Assembly: GCA_002729295.1 (NCBI GenBank)
Contig: PBTU01000174.1
Coordinates: forward strand, 1-14,123
From: Verrucomicrobiales bacterium
Lineage (GTDB): Bacteria > Verrucomicrobiota > Verrucomicrobiia > Verrucomicrobiales > Akkermansiaceae
DNA: 14,123 bases
Reading direction: 5' to 3'
This document shows positions 7,968-14,123 of this stretch, one piece after another. Below the pieces are notes generated by a model. That model was not told the origin of the DNA and searched no databases. It saw only the letters and a program-made list of their open reading frames with translations. The position numbers and the translations under genes were made by a program. How positions within the stretch are numbered: the first letter of the stretch is position 1; each line of letters starts with the position of its first letter.

Positions 7968-10900
7968 ATGAAAGGACAAATCACACTCGCCCTTCTGGCA
8001 ACATGCCTTCACCTCGCCGCGGTTGACTTCAACCGCGACGTTCGGCCTATCCTCTCGGACACCTGCTTCAAATGCCATGGACCGGGCGAAACCAAGGGAG
8101 ACCTTCGGCTCGACAAACGTGAAGCCGCGTTGGACGCCGGAGTGTTGTCACCCGGGAATGTCGCCAAGAGTGAATTCGTCGCCCGCCTCAAATCCAAGGA
8201 TCCCGAGGATCTCATGCCTCCTCCCAAGGCAAACAAAGCCCTCACCCCTGAACAAATTAGGACTCTCGAGACCTGGATTGCCGAAGGAGCTGAATATGAT
8301 GACCACTGGTCTTTCGTTTCTCCGAAGCAGGAACCGACCATTAAAGACTTGGACCACTTTATCGACCGGCGCCTGAAGACGGAGGGACTCAACCCCCAAC
8401 CTGAGGCCGACCGGCGAACCCTTATTCGCCGGGTCACTCTTGACCTAACCGGATTGCCTCCCACTCCCGAAGAGGTTGAGGCCTTCGTCAATGACACCTC
8501 GCCGAAAGCCTGGGAAAAGGTCGTCGACCGCCTTCTCGCATCCGAACATTACGGAGAACGAATGGCTCTAGCTTGGATGGATGCCGCCCGCTATGGCGAC
8601 ACCAGCGTGATGCATGCCGATGGCCCTCGCGACATGTGGCCGTGGCGCAATTGGGTCATTAATGCCTACAATTCAAACAAGCCCTTCGACCAATTCACGC
8701 TCGAGCAGATTGCCGGCGACCTCATTCCCGATGCCACGGTTGATCAAAAAATCGCCTCCGGTTTCAATCGTAACCACGCTACCAGTGACGAAGGAGGCGC
8801 ATTTGCCGAAGAACTCCGAGTCGAGTATGTTGCTGACCGGGTGCAAACCACTGCGAATGTCTGGATGGGACTCACCATGGAATGTGCGCAATGCCATGAT
8901 CATAAATACGATCCCATTACCCAGAAAGAGTATTTCCAGTTCTTCGCTTACTTCAACAACACCACTGATCCCGGCATGCAAACCCGCAACGGCAATCAGG
9001 CTCCGCTAGTGGAAGTTCCCAACAAGGATCGGGACGGTAAATTAGCTCAACTACAGAAAGAGATCGCCGAAGCTAAGAACAAGATCGAAGCCCATCGGGC
9101 CAAGGTCTCCCAACTCCCAGAATTCAAAACCTGGCTAGAGAAATCCTCTTATAAAGCCAAATCCTCGGGACAATCCAAACAACCCAAGAATCTCGCCCAT
9201 TGGTTTCCAATCGACGCAACACTCAAGGAGTTCCGCGATGGTGTCACCGGAAGCGCAGTCGTTGCCGAACGTGGGAAATTTTCGGTGGGTAACCGGGAGA
9301 AATCAAAAGCCCTGAAACTAAATGGTGGTCACAGCTTCAAGACTGATGCCCCAGTGAACCTTGAGCATAATAAGCCTTTTACTTTCAGCGCATGGGTGAA
9401 ACCAAATGGGAAAGCCTCTGGAGCCATCTTCTCAAAAATGGATGACAAAGCCTCCTATCGTGGCTTTGATTTCTGGACTGAAGGCGGACGGATCGGCACA
9501 CACATCGTCCACAAATGGGGATCCAATGCCCTAAAGGTTATTTCAGCCGACGAACTCCCACAAGGGGGGTGGCAGCATGTGGTCCTGACTTACGATGGCA
9601 GCCGCAAAGCTGCCGGAGTCAAAATCTACATCAACGGGAAACTCTCTAAAAACCAAGTCCAGGCTGACAACCTAAGCGGGACCATCATAACGTCGCAGCC
9701 TTTTCGAATTGGAAGCAGGTCCACAAGCTCGCGTTGGAAAGGAGAACTCGATGATCTTCGGATCTACCATCGCGCTTTGCCTCAATCTGAAATCGCCGCA
9801 ACTGCGATAGGAGACCCAATCGAAAACATTCTTGCCACTCCCGCCAATCAGCGGAGCAAAAGCGATATGAAGGTTTTAATTGCCCGTTATCTTGGCGGCG
9901 AAGACAAGACCTTCAAAAAACTCACGGACGCCCATCAAAAGATTCTCAAACAAGAGGCCGACTTGAATAAAAAGCCCGTGACCTCGATGATCATGCAGGA
10001 CAATCCCGAAAACAAAATGCGCATGACCTTCATTCTCGACCGAGGTGCCTATGATTCCCCCAAAAAGGATGAAGTGATCAAACCCGGAACTCCGGATGCG
10101 CTCCCTGAAATGCCAAAAGATGCTCCCCCAAACCGTCTCGGTCTCGCCAAGTGGCTAACAAATCCCAATCACCCTCTCACCGCCCGAGTCGCGGTTAATC
10201 GCTACTGGATGATGCTCTTTGGAGAGGGACTCGTGCGTTCCGTGGGCGATTTTGGAGCCCAAGGAACATCACCCACTCACGCCGGATTGCTCGACTGGCT
10301 GGCTGTCGATTTTGTGGAAAGCGGCTGGGATGTGAAGCGCATGATCAAGCAAATCGTTTCCTCCAAAACATACCGGCGCAGTTCCCGGCTTGAATCGCTT
10401 CATCGTGAAAAAGATGCCGCCAATGAGCTCCTTGCCCGAGCACCACGATTCCGTCTTCAGGGTGAGTTTATCAGGGACCAGGCTCTCGCGGTGAGCGGCC
10501 TCCTCACCACGGAAGTCGGAGGAGCAGGGGTGAAACCTTATCAACCGGCAAACATTTGGAATGAAGTCAGCCTTAACGGAGGGCTTCGCTATCGTCAGGA
10601 CAAAGGGGAAAAGCTCTATCGTCGTTCGATGTATACCTATTGGAAGCGCAGCTCTCCCATGCCCAACATGCTGATCTTCGATGCCCCAAGTCGCGAAAAG
10701 TGTGTCATTCAACGCCAGAGGACAAACACTCCACTGCAGGCTCTCGTTACCTTGAACGATCCACAATTTTTGGAAGCAGGACGAGTCTTGGCTCAACGCT
10801 TGATCAAATCTGCAGACCGTGCCCCCGCAAAGAGAATCGATCTCGGATATCGGCTTGCAACCTCACGCCCAGCAGCAAAGCGAGAAGTGGAAATCCTCAC

Positions 10901-11075
10901 CAGGCTCTTAAACGCCAACCTTGAGAGATTTCGGAAAGATCCGGAGTCGGCAAAGAAATACCTCGCTGCCGGTGAATCTCCTCGCGACGAATCCATCGAC
11001 CCAGCCGAGCACGCCGCCTGGATGGTGGTAACCCAAACCATTCTCAATCTCGACGAAACACTGACACGCAACTAG
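7968..11075 (+). CDS. PSCyt1-PSCyt2-LamG-PSD1 exported protein (DUF1549/DUF1553)
   Basis: This 1035-residue exported protein belongs to the cytochrome-type family abundant in Planctomycetota and Verrucomicrobiota. A short hydrophobic N-terminus (about 1-18) is a likely Sec signal. PSCyt1 follows with haem motif CFKCH (33-37) and MPPP. PSCyt2/DUF1549 (about 110-350) includes LTGLPPTPEEVEAF, HYGERMALAWMDAARYGD and a second haem-like motif CAQCHDHKYDP starting at Cys306. A coiled-coil stretch (about 358-400) leads to an inserted LamG/concanavalin-like domain (about 411-612; FTFSAWVKPNG, WQHVVLTYDG, GELDDLRIYHRAL). The C-terminal PSD1/DUF1553 domain (about 720-1000) has NRLGLAKWL, VAVNRYWMMLFGEGLV and KTYRRSS. 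The biochemical role of the family is not established; links to redox reactions during polysaccharide use have been suggested. The LamG part suggests carbohydrate or protein binding. DUF1501 follows after 2 bp, a standard pairing. Confidence 0.93.
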   Translation: MKGQITLALLATCLHLAAVDFNRDVRPILSDTCFKCHGPGETKGDLRLDKREAALDAGVLSPGNVAKSEFVARLKSKDPEDLMPPPKANKALTPEQIRTLETWIAEGAEYDDHWSFVSPKQEPTIKDLDHFIDRRLKTEGLNPQPEADRRTLIRRVTLDLTGLPPTPEEVEAFVNDTSPKAWEKVVDRLLASEHYGERMALAWMDAARYGDTSVMHADGPRDMWPWRNWVINAYNSNKPFDQFTLEQIAGDLIPDATVDQKIASGFNRNHATSDEGGAFAEELRVEYVADRVQTTANVWMGLTMECAQCHDHKYDPITQKEYFQFFAYFNNTTDPGMQTRNGNQAPLVEVPNKDRDGKLAQLQKEIAEAKNKIEAHRAKVSQLPEFKTWLEKSSYKAKSSGQSKQPKNLAHWFPIDATLKEFRDGVTGSAVVAERGKFSVGNREKSKALKLNGGHSFKTDAPVNLEHNKPFTFSAWVKPNGKASGAIFSKMDDKASYRGFDFWTEGGRIGTHIVHKWGSNALKVISADELPQGGWQHVVLTYDGSRKAAGVKIYINGKLSKNQVQADNLSGTIITSQPFRIGSRSTSSRWKGELDDLRIYHRALPQSEIAATAIGDPIENILATPANQRSKSDMKVLIARYLGGEDKTFKKLTDAHQKILKQEADLNKKPVTSMIMQDNPENKMRMTFILDRGAYDSPKKDEVIKPGTPDALPEMPKDAPPNRLGLAKWLTNPNHPLTARVAVNRYWMMLFGEGLVRSVGDFGAQGTSPTHAGLLDWLAVDFVESGWDVKRMIKQIVSSKTYRRSSRLESLHREKDAANELLARAPRFRLQGEFIRDQALAVSGLLTTEVGGAGVKPYQPANIWNEVSLNGGLRYRQDKGEKLYRRSMYTYWKRSSPMPNMLIFDAPSREKCVIQRQRTNTPLQALVTLNDPQFLEAGRVLAQRLIKSADRAPAKRIDLGYRLATSRPAAKREVEILTRLLNANLERFRKDPESAKKYLAAGESPRDESIDPAEHAAWMVVTQTILNLDETLTRN

Positions 11076-11077
11076 CC

Positions 11078-12538
11078 ATGAATTATTTCAATCCACTGAC
11101 TGAATCACGTCGTGAATTTCTTCTTCGGTCCGGTAACGGACTCGGGGCAGCGGCCCTGAGCACCCTTCTTAACCCCGGCTTGATTGGTTCGGCCTCAGCT
11201 TCGGAAGAAGTTTACGGCGGTCTCCCCGACCTTCCTCATTTTCCGGGAAAGGCAAAGCGAGTCATTTACATGTTCATGGCCGGAGGTCCAAGCCATATCG
11301 ACCTCTACGACTACAAGCCGATCCAACGCAAACTACACGGGACCGAACTCCCCGATTCCGTTCGTCAGGATCAACGGCTCACCGGCATGTCCAGCGGACA
11401 GAATTCCTTTCCTTGTGTCGCCCCCATGTTTGAATTTGGCAAATTCGGCGAACATCAGACCTGGGTCAACAAGGACCTCCTTCCCCACACCGCCGGGATT
11501 GTCGACAAAATCACCATCATGAAGTCACTTCATACTGAAGCAGTGAATCATGATCCGGCCATCACCTACATCAACACCGGCGCCCAACAACAAGGCAAAC
11601 CCTCCCTGGGAGCGTGGCTGAGTTACGGCATGGGAACGATGAACCAAAATATGCCAGGCTATGTCGTCATGATTTCCCGCGGCCGAGGTCAACTTCAAGC
11701 TCTCTACGACCGTCTCTGGGGAAGCGGCTTTCTTCCCGCCAAGCATCAGGGCGTCAAACTCCGTAGTGCCGGAGAACCAGTCCTCTACCTCAAAAACCCC
11801 GAGGGTTTTGATCGCGAAGCCCGCCGGGGCCAACTTGACAGCCTCAAGGCACTCAACGAGTTAAATTACGACAAATTCGCCGACCCTGAAATACAGGCCC
11901 GAATTTCCCAATACGAACTTGCCTACCGGATGCAGGCCGAGGTCCCCGGACTCATGGACATTGAAGGTGAGCCTGAGAAAATCAAAGAACTCTATGGCCC
12001 CCAAGTCGACAAGCCTGGCAGCTTTGCCCGCAACTGCCTCCTCGCCCGCCGCATGGCTGAAAAGGGGGTCCGCTACATCCAACTCTTCCACCGTGGATGG
12101 GACCAGCACGGCTCACTTCCTTCGAAAATCCGTCAGCAATGCGAGGACATTGACCAACCGGCCGCGGCACTCATCAATGATCTGGATCAACGGGGCATGC
12201 TTGAAGACACCCTGGTCGTCTGGGGTGGTGAATTCGGCCGCACCATATACTCACAAGGTAAACTCACCAAGGACAACTACGGACGGGACCACCATGGTCG
12301 CTGCTTCTCCATGTGGATGGCCGGGGCCGGGGTCAAAAGGGGCTTCGAATATGGAAAAACCGACGACCACAGCTACAACATCGTAGAGAACCCCGTCCAT
12401 GTTCGCGATCTTAACGCAACCATCCTGGACCGTTTAGGCATTGATCACCGGAAACTCACCTTCAAATTCCAGGGGCTCGATCAACGACTGACTGGCGTGG
12501 AAGAGGAAGCACACGTCATTAAGGATATTTTGGCCTGA
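11078..12538 (+). CDS. DUF1501 protein with Tat signal (alkaline-phosphatase/sulfatase-like fold)
   Basis: This 486-residue protein is the usual partner of PSD1-family proteins. The N-terminal SRREFLLRSG (twin arginine at 11-12) followed by GLGAAALSTLL is a Tat signal, implying export already folded, perhaps with bound metal. AGGPSHIDLYDYKP (His73, Asp75) opens the mature domain. RGWDQH (Asp342, His344), GGEFGRT (Glu385) and GRDHHG (Asp404, His405, His406) sit where members of the alkaline-phosphatase superfamily hold metal ligands. That assignment is by analogy and no substrate is known. HDPAITYINTG and the C-terminal LDRLGIDHRKLTFKFQGLDQRLT are family signatures, so the protein is full length. 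The start is 2 bp after the PSD1-family stop, so the pair is almost certainly co-transcribed. Two hairpins lie just after the stop. Confidence 0.93.
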   Translation: MNYFNPLTESRREFLLRSGNGLGAAALSTLLNPGLIGSASASEEVYGGLPDLPHFPGKAKRVIYMFMAGGPSHIDLYDYKPIQRKLHGTELPDSVRQDQRLTGMSSGQNSFPCVAPMFEFGKFGEHQTWVNKDLLPHTAGIVDKITIMKSLHTEAVNHDPAITYINTGAQQQGKPSLGAWLSYGMGTMNQNMPGYVVMISRGRGQLQALYDRLWGSGFLPAKHQGVKLRSAGEPVLYLKNPEGFDREARRGQLDSLKALNELNYDKFADPEIQARISQYELAYRMQAEVPGLMDIEGEPEKIKELYGPQVDKPGSFARNCLLARRMAEKGVRYIQLFHRGWDQHGSLPSKIRQQCEDIDQPAAALINDLDQRGMLEDTLVVWGGEFGRTIYSQGKLTKDNYGRDHHGRCFSMWMAGAGVKRGFEYGKTDDHSYNIVENPVHVRDLNATILDRLGIDHRKLTFKFQGLDQRLTGVEEEAHVIKDILA

Positions 12539-12558
12539 TCCTTTCCTCTTAAAAACCG

Positions 12559-12589
12559 TAATCCCGCCCTCGCAAGCGTAAGGGGGTTA
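12559..12589 (+). terminator. GC-rich hairpin after DUF1501
   Basis: TAATCCC (12559-12565) can pair with GGGGTTA (12583-12589) with one T-G pair, and CG/CG around CAAG gives a short inner stem. It begins 20 bp after the DUF1501 stop. Only a very short T stretch follows, so it may be a factor-dependent or weak terminator. Confidence 0.35.
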
Positions 12590-12603
12590 TGGCGGACAGA
12601 ACG

Positions 12604-12625
12604 ATTTTCCCTCGCGAGGAAAAAT
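12604..12625. terminator. A/T-armed inverted repeat in the convergent spacer
   Basis: ATTTTCC and GGAAAAAT arms surround CTCGCGA, giving a near-perfect inverted repeat with one extra C and one extra A. It lies between two convergent genes, where a bidirectional terminator would be expected, but the GC core is short and there is no clean T-run after it. Confidence 0.35.
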
Positions 12626-12649
12626 AAGGATTTAGGAAGCTTGAAGAGG

Positions 12650-12661
12650 ATAAGCGCTTAT
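12650..12661. repeat. 12-bp perfect palindrome ATAAGCGCTTAT
   Basis: A perfect 12-bp palindrome lies 19 bp past the stop of the minus-strand membrane-protein gene. It is inside the loop of a weaker GAGGA (12646-12650) / TCCTC (12670-12674) pairing. It may be part of that gene's 3' end structure or a protein-binding site; no direct evidence separates these. Confidence 0.35.
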
Positions 12662-12680
12662 AAAATGTTTCCTCCGCTTT

Positions 12681-13082
12681 TTATTTTTGCTTACGGCTAG
12701 CATCGAGCAATTCCTGATAGTGTCTCTTTCTCCACTTATGGAATTTTCTCCAATGGACCGCGTTTTTCCATGCCACCCCAACCAGGCAACAGGTAACTCC
12801 CAGCACGCATATTTGAAAAAACCAAATTCCAAGTTGGCTCTCCCCAGCGTCAGGCCCGACAACAAAAGCCATAAAATACAATAAAGCCAAAACCAAGATC
12901 ACAACAAATCCATGGATCCCTAGTGAAGTTGGTTTCCAGGTATCTGAACCACATCGATTACAGGTATAAAACACATTAGTTTTTCTCCCTTCACTCGTCT
13001 CCCACTCTTTCAAATGGTATTCCGTATGATCCTCACAGACTGGGCACCATGGTTTGTTGGGATTTGCAATTTTCGTTTTCAT
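12681..13082 (-). CDS. Small zinc-ribbon membrane protein, function unknown
   Basis: I do not recognise a named family. The 133-residue protein begins with a zinc-ribbon-like unit, CPVC (Cys13, Cys16) and CNRC (Cys41, Cys44), spaced as in a four-cysteine zinc knuckle. Two hydrophobic segments follow (about 56-76 and 84-105), consistent with two membrane helices. The C-terminal tail is strongly basic and helical (HWRKFHKWRKRHYQ). By the positive-inside rule both ends would face the cytoplasm, so the zinc ribbon would be cytosolic. The start is set by the ribbon: a later start would lose Cys13. There is no Shine-Dalgarno motif, only a T-rich run. Its start is 26 bp from that of the divergent PEP-CTERM gene. 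The cysteine pattern and membrane helices make a real gene likely despite the missing homologue. Confidence 0.75.
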   Translation of the reverse strand: MKTKIANPNKPWCPVCEDHTEYHLKEWETSEGRKTNVFYTCNRCGSDTWKPTSLGIHGFVVILVLALLYFMAFVVGPDAGESQLGIWFFQICVLGVTCCLVGVAWKNAVHWRKFHKWRKRHYQELLDASRKQK

Positions 13083-13108
13083 TCAACAAAAAAAACACTC
13101 ATCAACCC

Positions 13109-13723
13109 ATGAAACTCTGCACTTTTTTCACTGTGGCTCTCCCGCTGTTCTCACCACTCTCGGCAGCCATTATTTTCACCGAAGTGAATGACCGCATCTC
13201 CAGACCTTCGACCCCGCCCTTTCTCGAGTATGACCTGAATGAAGACGGTGAAATCGATTGGGGACTTCGAGTTGCCACGACTCTTTTTAGTCAAACTTTC
13301 TCAGTCAGCGCTCCAACGACTACTCTAGCAGTAACTCAATCCCGTTCACCGGGCGGAGTTTCTCAAGACTTGGTCGTTCTTCGAGAAGGTGATATCATCG
13401 GACCGATCCTCTCACCCTCGACCTCTCAATGGAGCATCGGCAACGGACAATTGCTAAGCGGGCAGTTTGACAATGCTTGGGGCGGTCCCTTTGTTCGTGA
13501 GGTTGCCTATCTGGGATTCAGCTTTGAAAGTGAGGGCGAAACTCACTACGCTTGGGCTTTGGTTGAAGGAGGCGGTCCGCTCACCCATCGGGGCGTCATT
13601 TCCTACGCCTGGGAAACCGAACCGGGAGTCGCCATCTTGGCAGGAGCCATCCCCGAGCCATCGAGCGCTGGCTTGCTGCTCCTCGAAATGCTCGTTACTT
13701 TGGCTAGACGCCGCCGAAAGTGA
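13109..13723 (+). CDS. PEP-CTERM anchored surface protein
   Basis: This is an exported protein expected to be processed by an exosortase (not in this window). The frame is open upstream to 13049, but ATG 13109 gives a proper signal peptide (MKLCTFFTVALPLFSPLSAA) and avoids overlap with the divergent gene, so I choose it (204 residues). DLNEDGEID (residues 42-50) matches a calcium-binding DxNxDGxxD loop as in dockerins and EF-hands. Near residues 140-180, HYAWALVEG and ISYAWETEPGVAILAGAI resemble the module that often precedes the anchor in such proteins. The anchor is PEPSSAGLLLLEMLVTLARRRRK: PEP at 182-184, a hydrophobic stretch, then four arginines. The anchor's hydrophobic part contains a Glu, which is slightly unusual. 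The function of the mature domain is unknown; such proteins are often surface or matrix components. Confidence 0.85.
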   Translation: MKLCTFFTVALPLFSPLSAAIIFTEVNDRISRPSTPPFLEYDLNEDGEIDWGLRVATTLFSQTFSVSAPTTTLAVTQSRSPGGVSQDLVVLREGDIIGPILSPSTSQWSIGNGQLLSGQFDNAWGGPFVREVAYLGFSFESEGETHYAWALVEGGGPLTHRGVISYAWETEPGVAILAGAIPEPSSAGLLLLEMLVTLARRRRK

Positions 13724-14003
13724 AGGCTTTATCGACACCTTGAAGGAGGCGACGATCGAGGAAGACGACCTCTCATAAACACCCCGACCAAGTCATGAGT
13801 TCCTTGGGATAAAAGCGGCAATATTCGGGTGGTCATGCATGAATGTCAGATAAATTTTTGGAGCAGCGCGACACTCATCCAAAGCCAATATTATCTGGTG
13901 CCCTCAATCAGTGGAGTAAGAGTGTGCCAACGACACTGAGCATACGAGAACAAGGACGAAAACATACGCACGGTGTATGACTTACCAAATCCCACCCAAC
14001 AGG
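13724..14003. other. Gene-poor stretch with weak inverted repeats
   Basis: About 280 bases follow the PEP-CTERM stop without a convincing gene. They hold an imperfect inverted repeat with CAGATAA (13848-13854) and TTATCTG (13891-13897), a TCATGCATGA palindrome (13834-13843) and a small CATAC/GTATG hairpin near 13963-13979. In one plus-strand frame, 13724-13778 reads as an acidic protein-like tail ending in TAA. I see no RNA gene, insertion sequence or clear promoter here. Confidence 0.4.
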
Positions 14004-14035
14004 AAACCCTGCAACCAATTGGTATGCAGGGCTTT
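14004..14035 (-). terminator. Intrinsic terminator of tRNA-Ser
   Basis: Read on the minus strand just past the tRNA 3' end, CCCTGCA (complement of 14025-14031) pairs perfectly with TGCAGGG (complement of 14007-14013). The loop itself contains ACCAATTGGT. AAA before and TTT after the stem extend it with one bulge, and TTTCCTGTT gives a modest U-tract. The position, 8 bases after the encoded CCA, fits termination of the tRNA transcript. Confidence 0.7.
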
Positions 14036-14042
14036 AAAATAG

Positions 14043-14123
14043 TGGCGGACAGAGAGGGATTCGAACCCTCGGATACATTGCTGCATCACACGCTTTCCAA
14101 GCGTGCGCATTCGACCACTCTGC
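14043..14123 (-). tRNA. tRNA-Ser(GGA), partial at the right edge
   Basis: The minus strand shows a D-arm (GCAGAGTGGTCGAATGC) and an anticodon stem CACGC/GCGTG with loop TTGGAAA, giving anticodon GGA (plus-strand 14096-14098) for UCC/UCU codons. There is a long class II variable arm, GATGCA/TGTATC around GCAA, typical of tRNA-Ser. The T-arm is GAGGG-TTCGAAT-CCCTC. The acceptor 3' strand TCTGTCC is followed by G and an encoded CCA (14043-14045). The 5' acceptor strand and about two linking bases, roughly 9 nt, lie beyond the window edge. Confidence 0.95.

Noticed and set aside
7995..8010. Possible lipoprotein box (LLATC, Cys13) in the PSD1-family signal peptide
   Set aside because: Threonine at the -1 position does not fit the lipobox, which needs Gly, Ala or Ser; ordinary signal peptidase cleavage is more likely.
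10269..10796. Minus-strand open frame of 175 codons inside the PSD1-family gene
   Set aside because: It is fully antisense to a conserved PSD1 domain, with no domain, signal peptide or start context of its own.
13049..13108. Longer start for the PEP-CTERM protein
   Set aside because: The extra 20 residues precede a good signal peptide and would overlap the start of the divergent gene; ATG 13109 fits better.
13836..13940. Small plus-strand frame of 34 codons in the right spacer
   Set aside because: It has no start signal, no recognisable composition or motif, and overlaps the imperfect inverted repeat; it is likely chance.
13923..13940. TGGCAC on the minus strand as a second sigma-54 site
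   Set aside because: No GC occurs at the required spacing; the -12 element is off by one base and mismatched.
12541..14042. CRISPR array or insertion sequence in the gene-poor right part
   Set aside because: No regularly spaced direct repeats, no terminal inverted repeats with target duplication, and no transposase frame.

Overview
The window looks like chromosomal DNA from a Verrucomicrobiota bacterium; a planctomycete is the main alternative. This rests on the cytochrome-type PSCyt1/PSCyt2/PSD1 (DUF1549/DUF1553) protein paired with a Tat-exported DUF1501 protein, the PEP-CTERM surface protein with a poly-arginine tail, the moderate GC content, and the absence of Shine-Dalgarno motifs. This is inference from gene content; no rRNA is present.

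Layout. (1) Positions 1-6667 hold five plus-strand genes spaced like one operon: purA (AMP synthesis), uppS (undecaprenyl-PP synthase), a sigma-54-dependent response regulator with a TTG start, upp (uracil salvage, overlapping the regulator's end) and a large exported TPR protein. (2) After a 74-bp gap containing an inverted repeat comes a class V aminotransferase (6742-7824). (3) After a 143-bp gap with two hairpin-capable sequences comes the PSD1-family/DUF1501 gene pair (7968-12538), with 2 bp between the genes. The first protein has two CxxCH haem motifs and an inserted LamG-like domain; the second has a twin-arginine signal. (4) A 142-bp convergent spacer with hairpins leads to a minus-strand gene for a small zinc-ribbon membrane protein. 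Its start lies only 26 bp from the start of a divergent plus-strand PEP-CTERM gene (13109-13723). (5) About 320 bp without a convincing gene ends in a good terminator hairpin for a minus-strand tRNA-Ser(GGA), which runs off the right edge.

How it fits together. The left block mixes nucleotide supply (purA, upp), cell-wall lipid carrier synthesis (uppS) and a regulator. No cognate histidine kinase is visible. A near-consensus sigma-54 -24/-12 sequence lies inside the end of upp, ahead of the TPR gene, and could be a target of a sigma-54 activator. The middle block is an exported module of the kind found in many copies in Planctomycetota and Verrucomicrobiota. The right block encodes membrane or surface proteins.

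I see no CRISPR array, insertion sequence, phage gene, toxin-antitoxin pair or recognised defence system. The points most worth a second look are the orphan sigma-54 regulator with its altered receiver pocket, the internal sigma-54-like site, the lack of Shine-Dalgarno motifs, and the very tight divergent gene pair.
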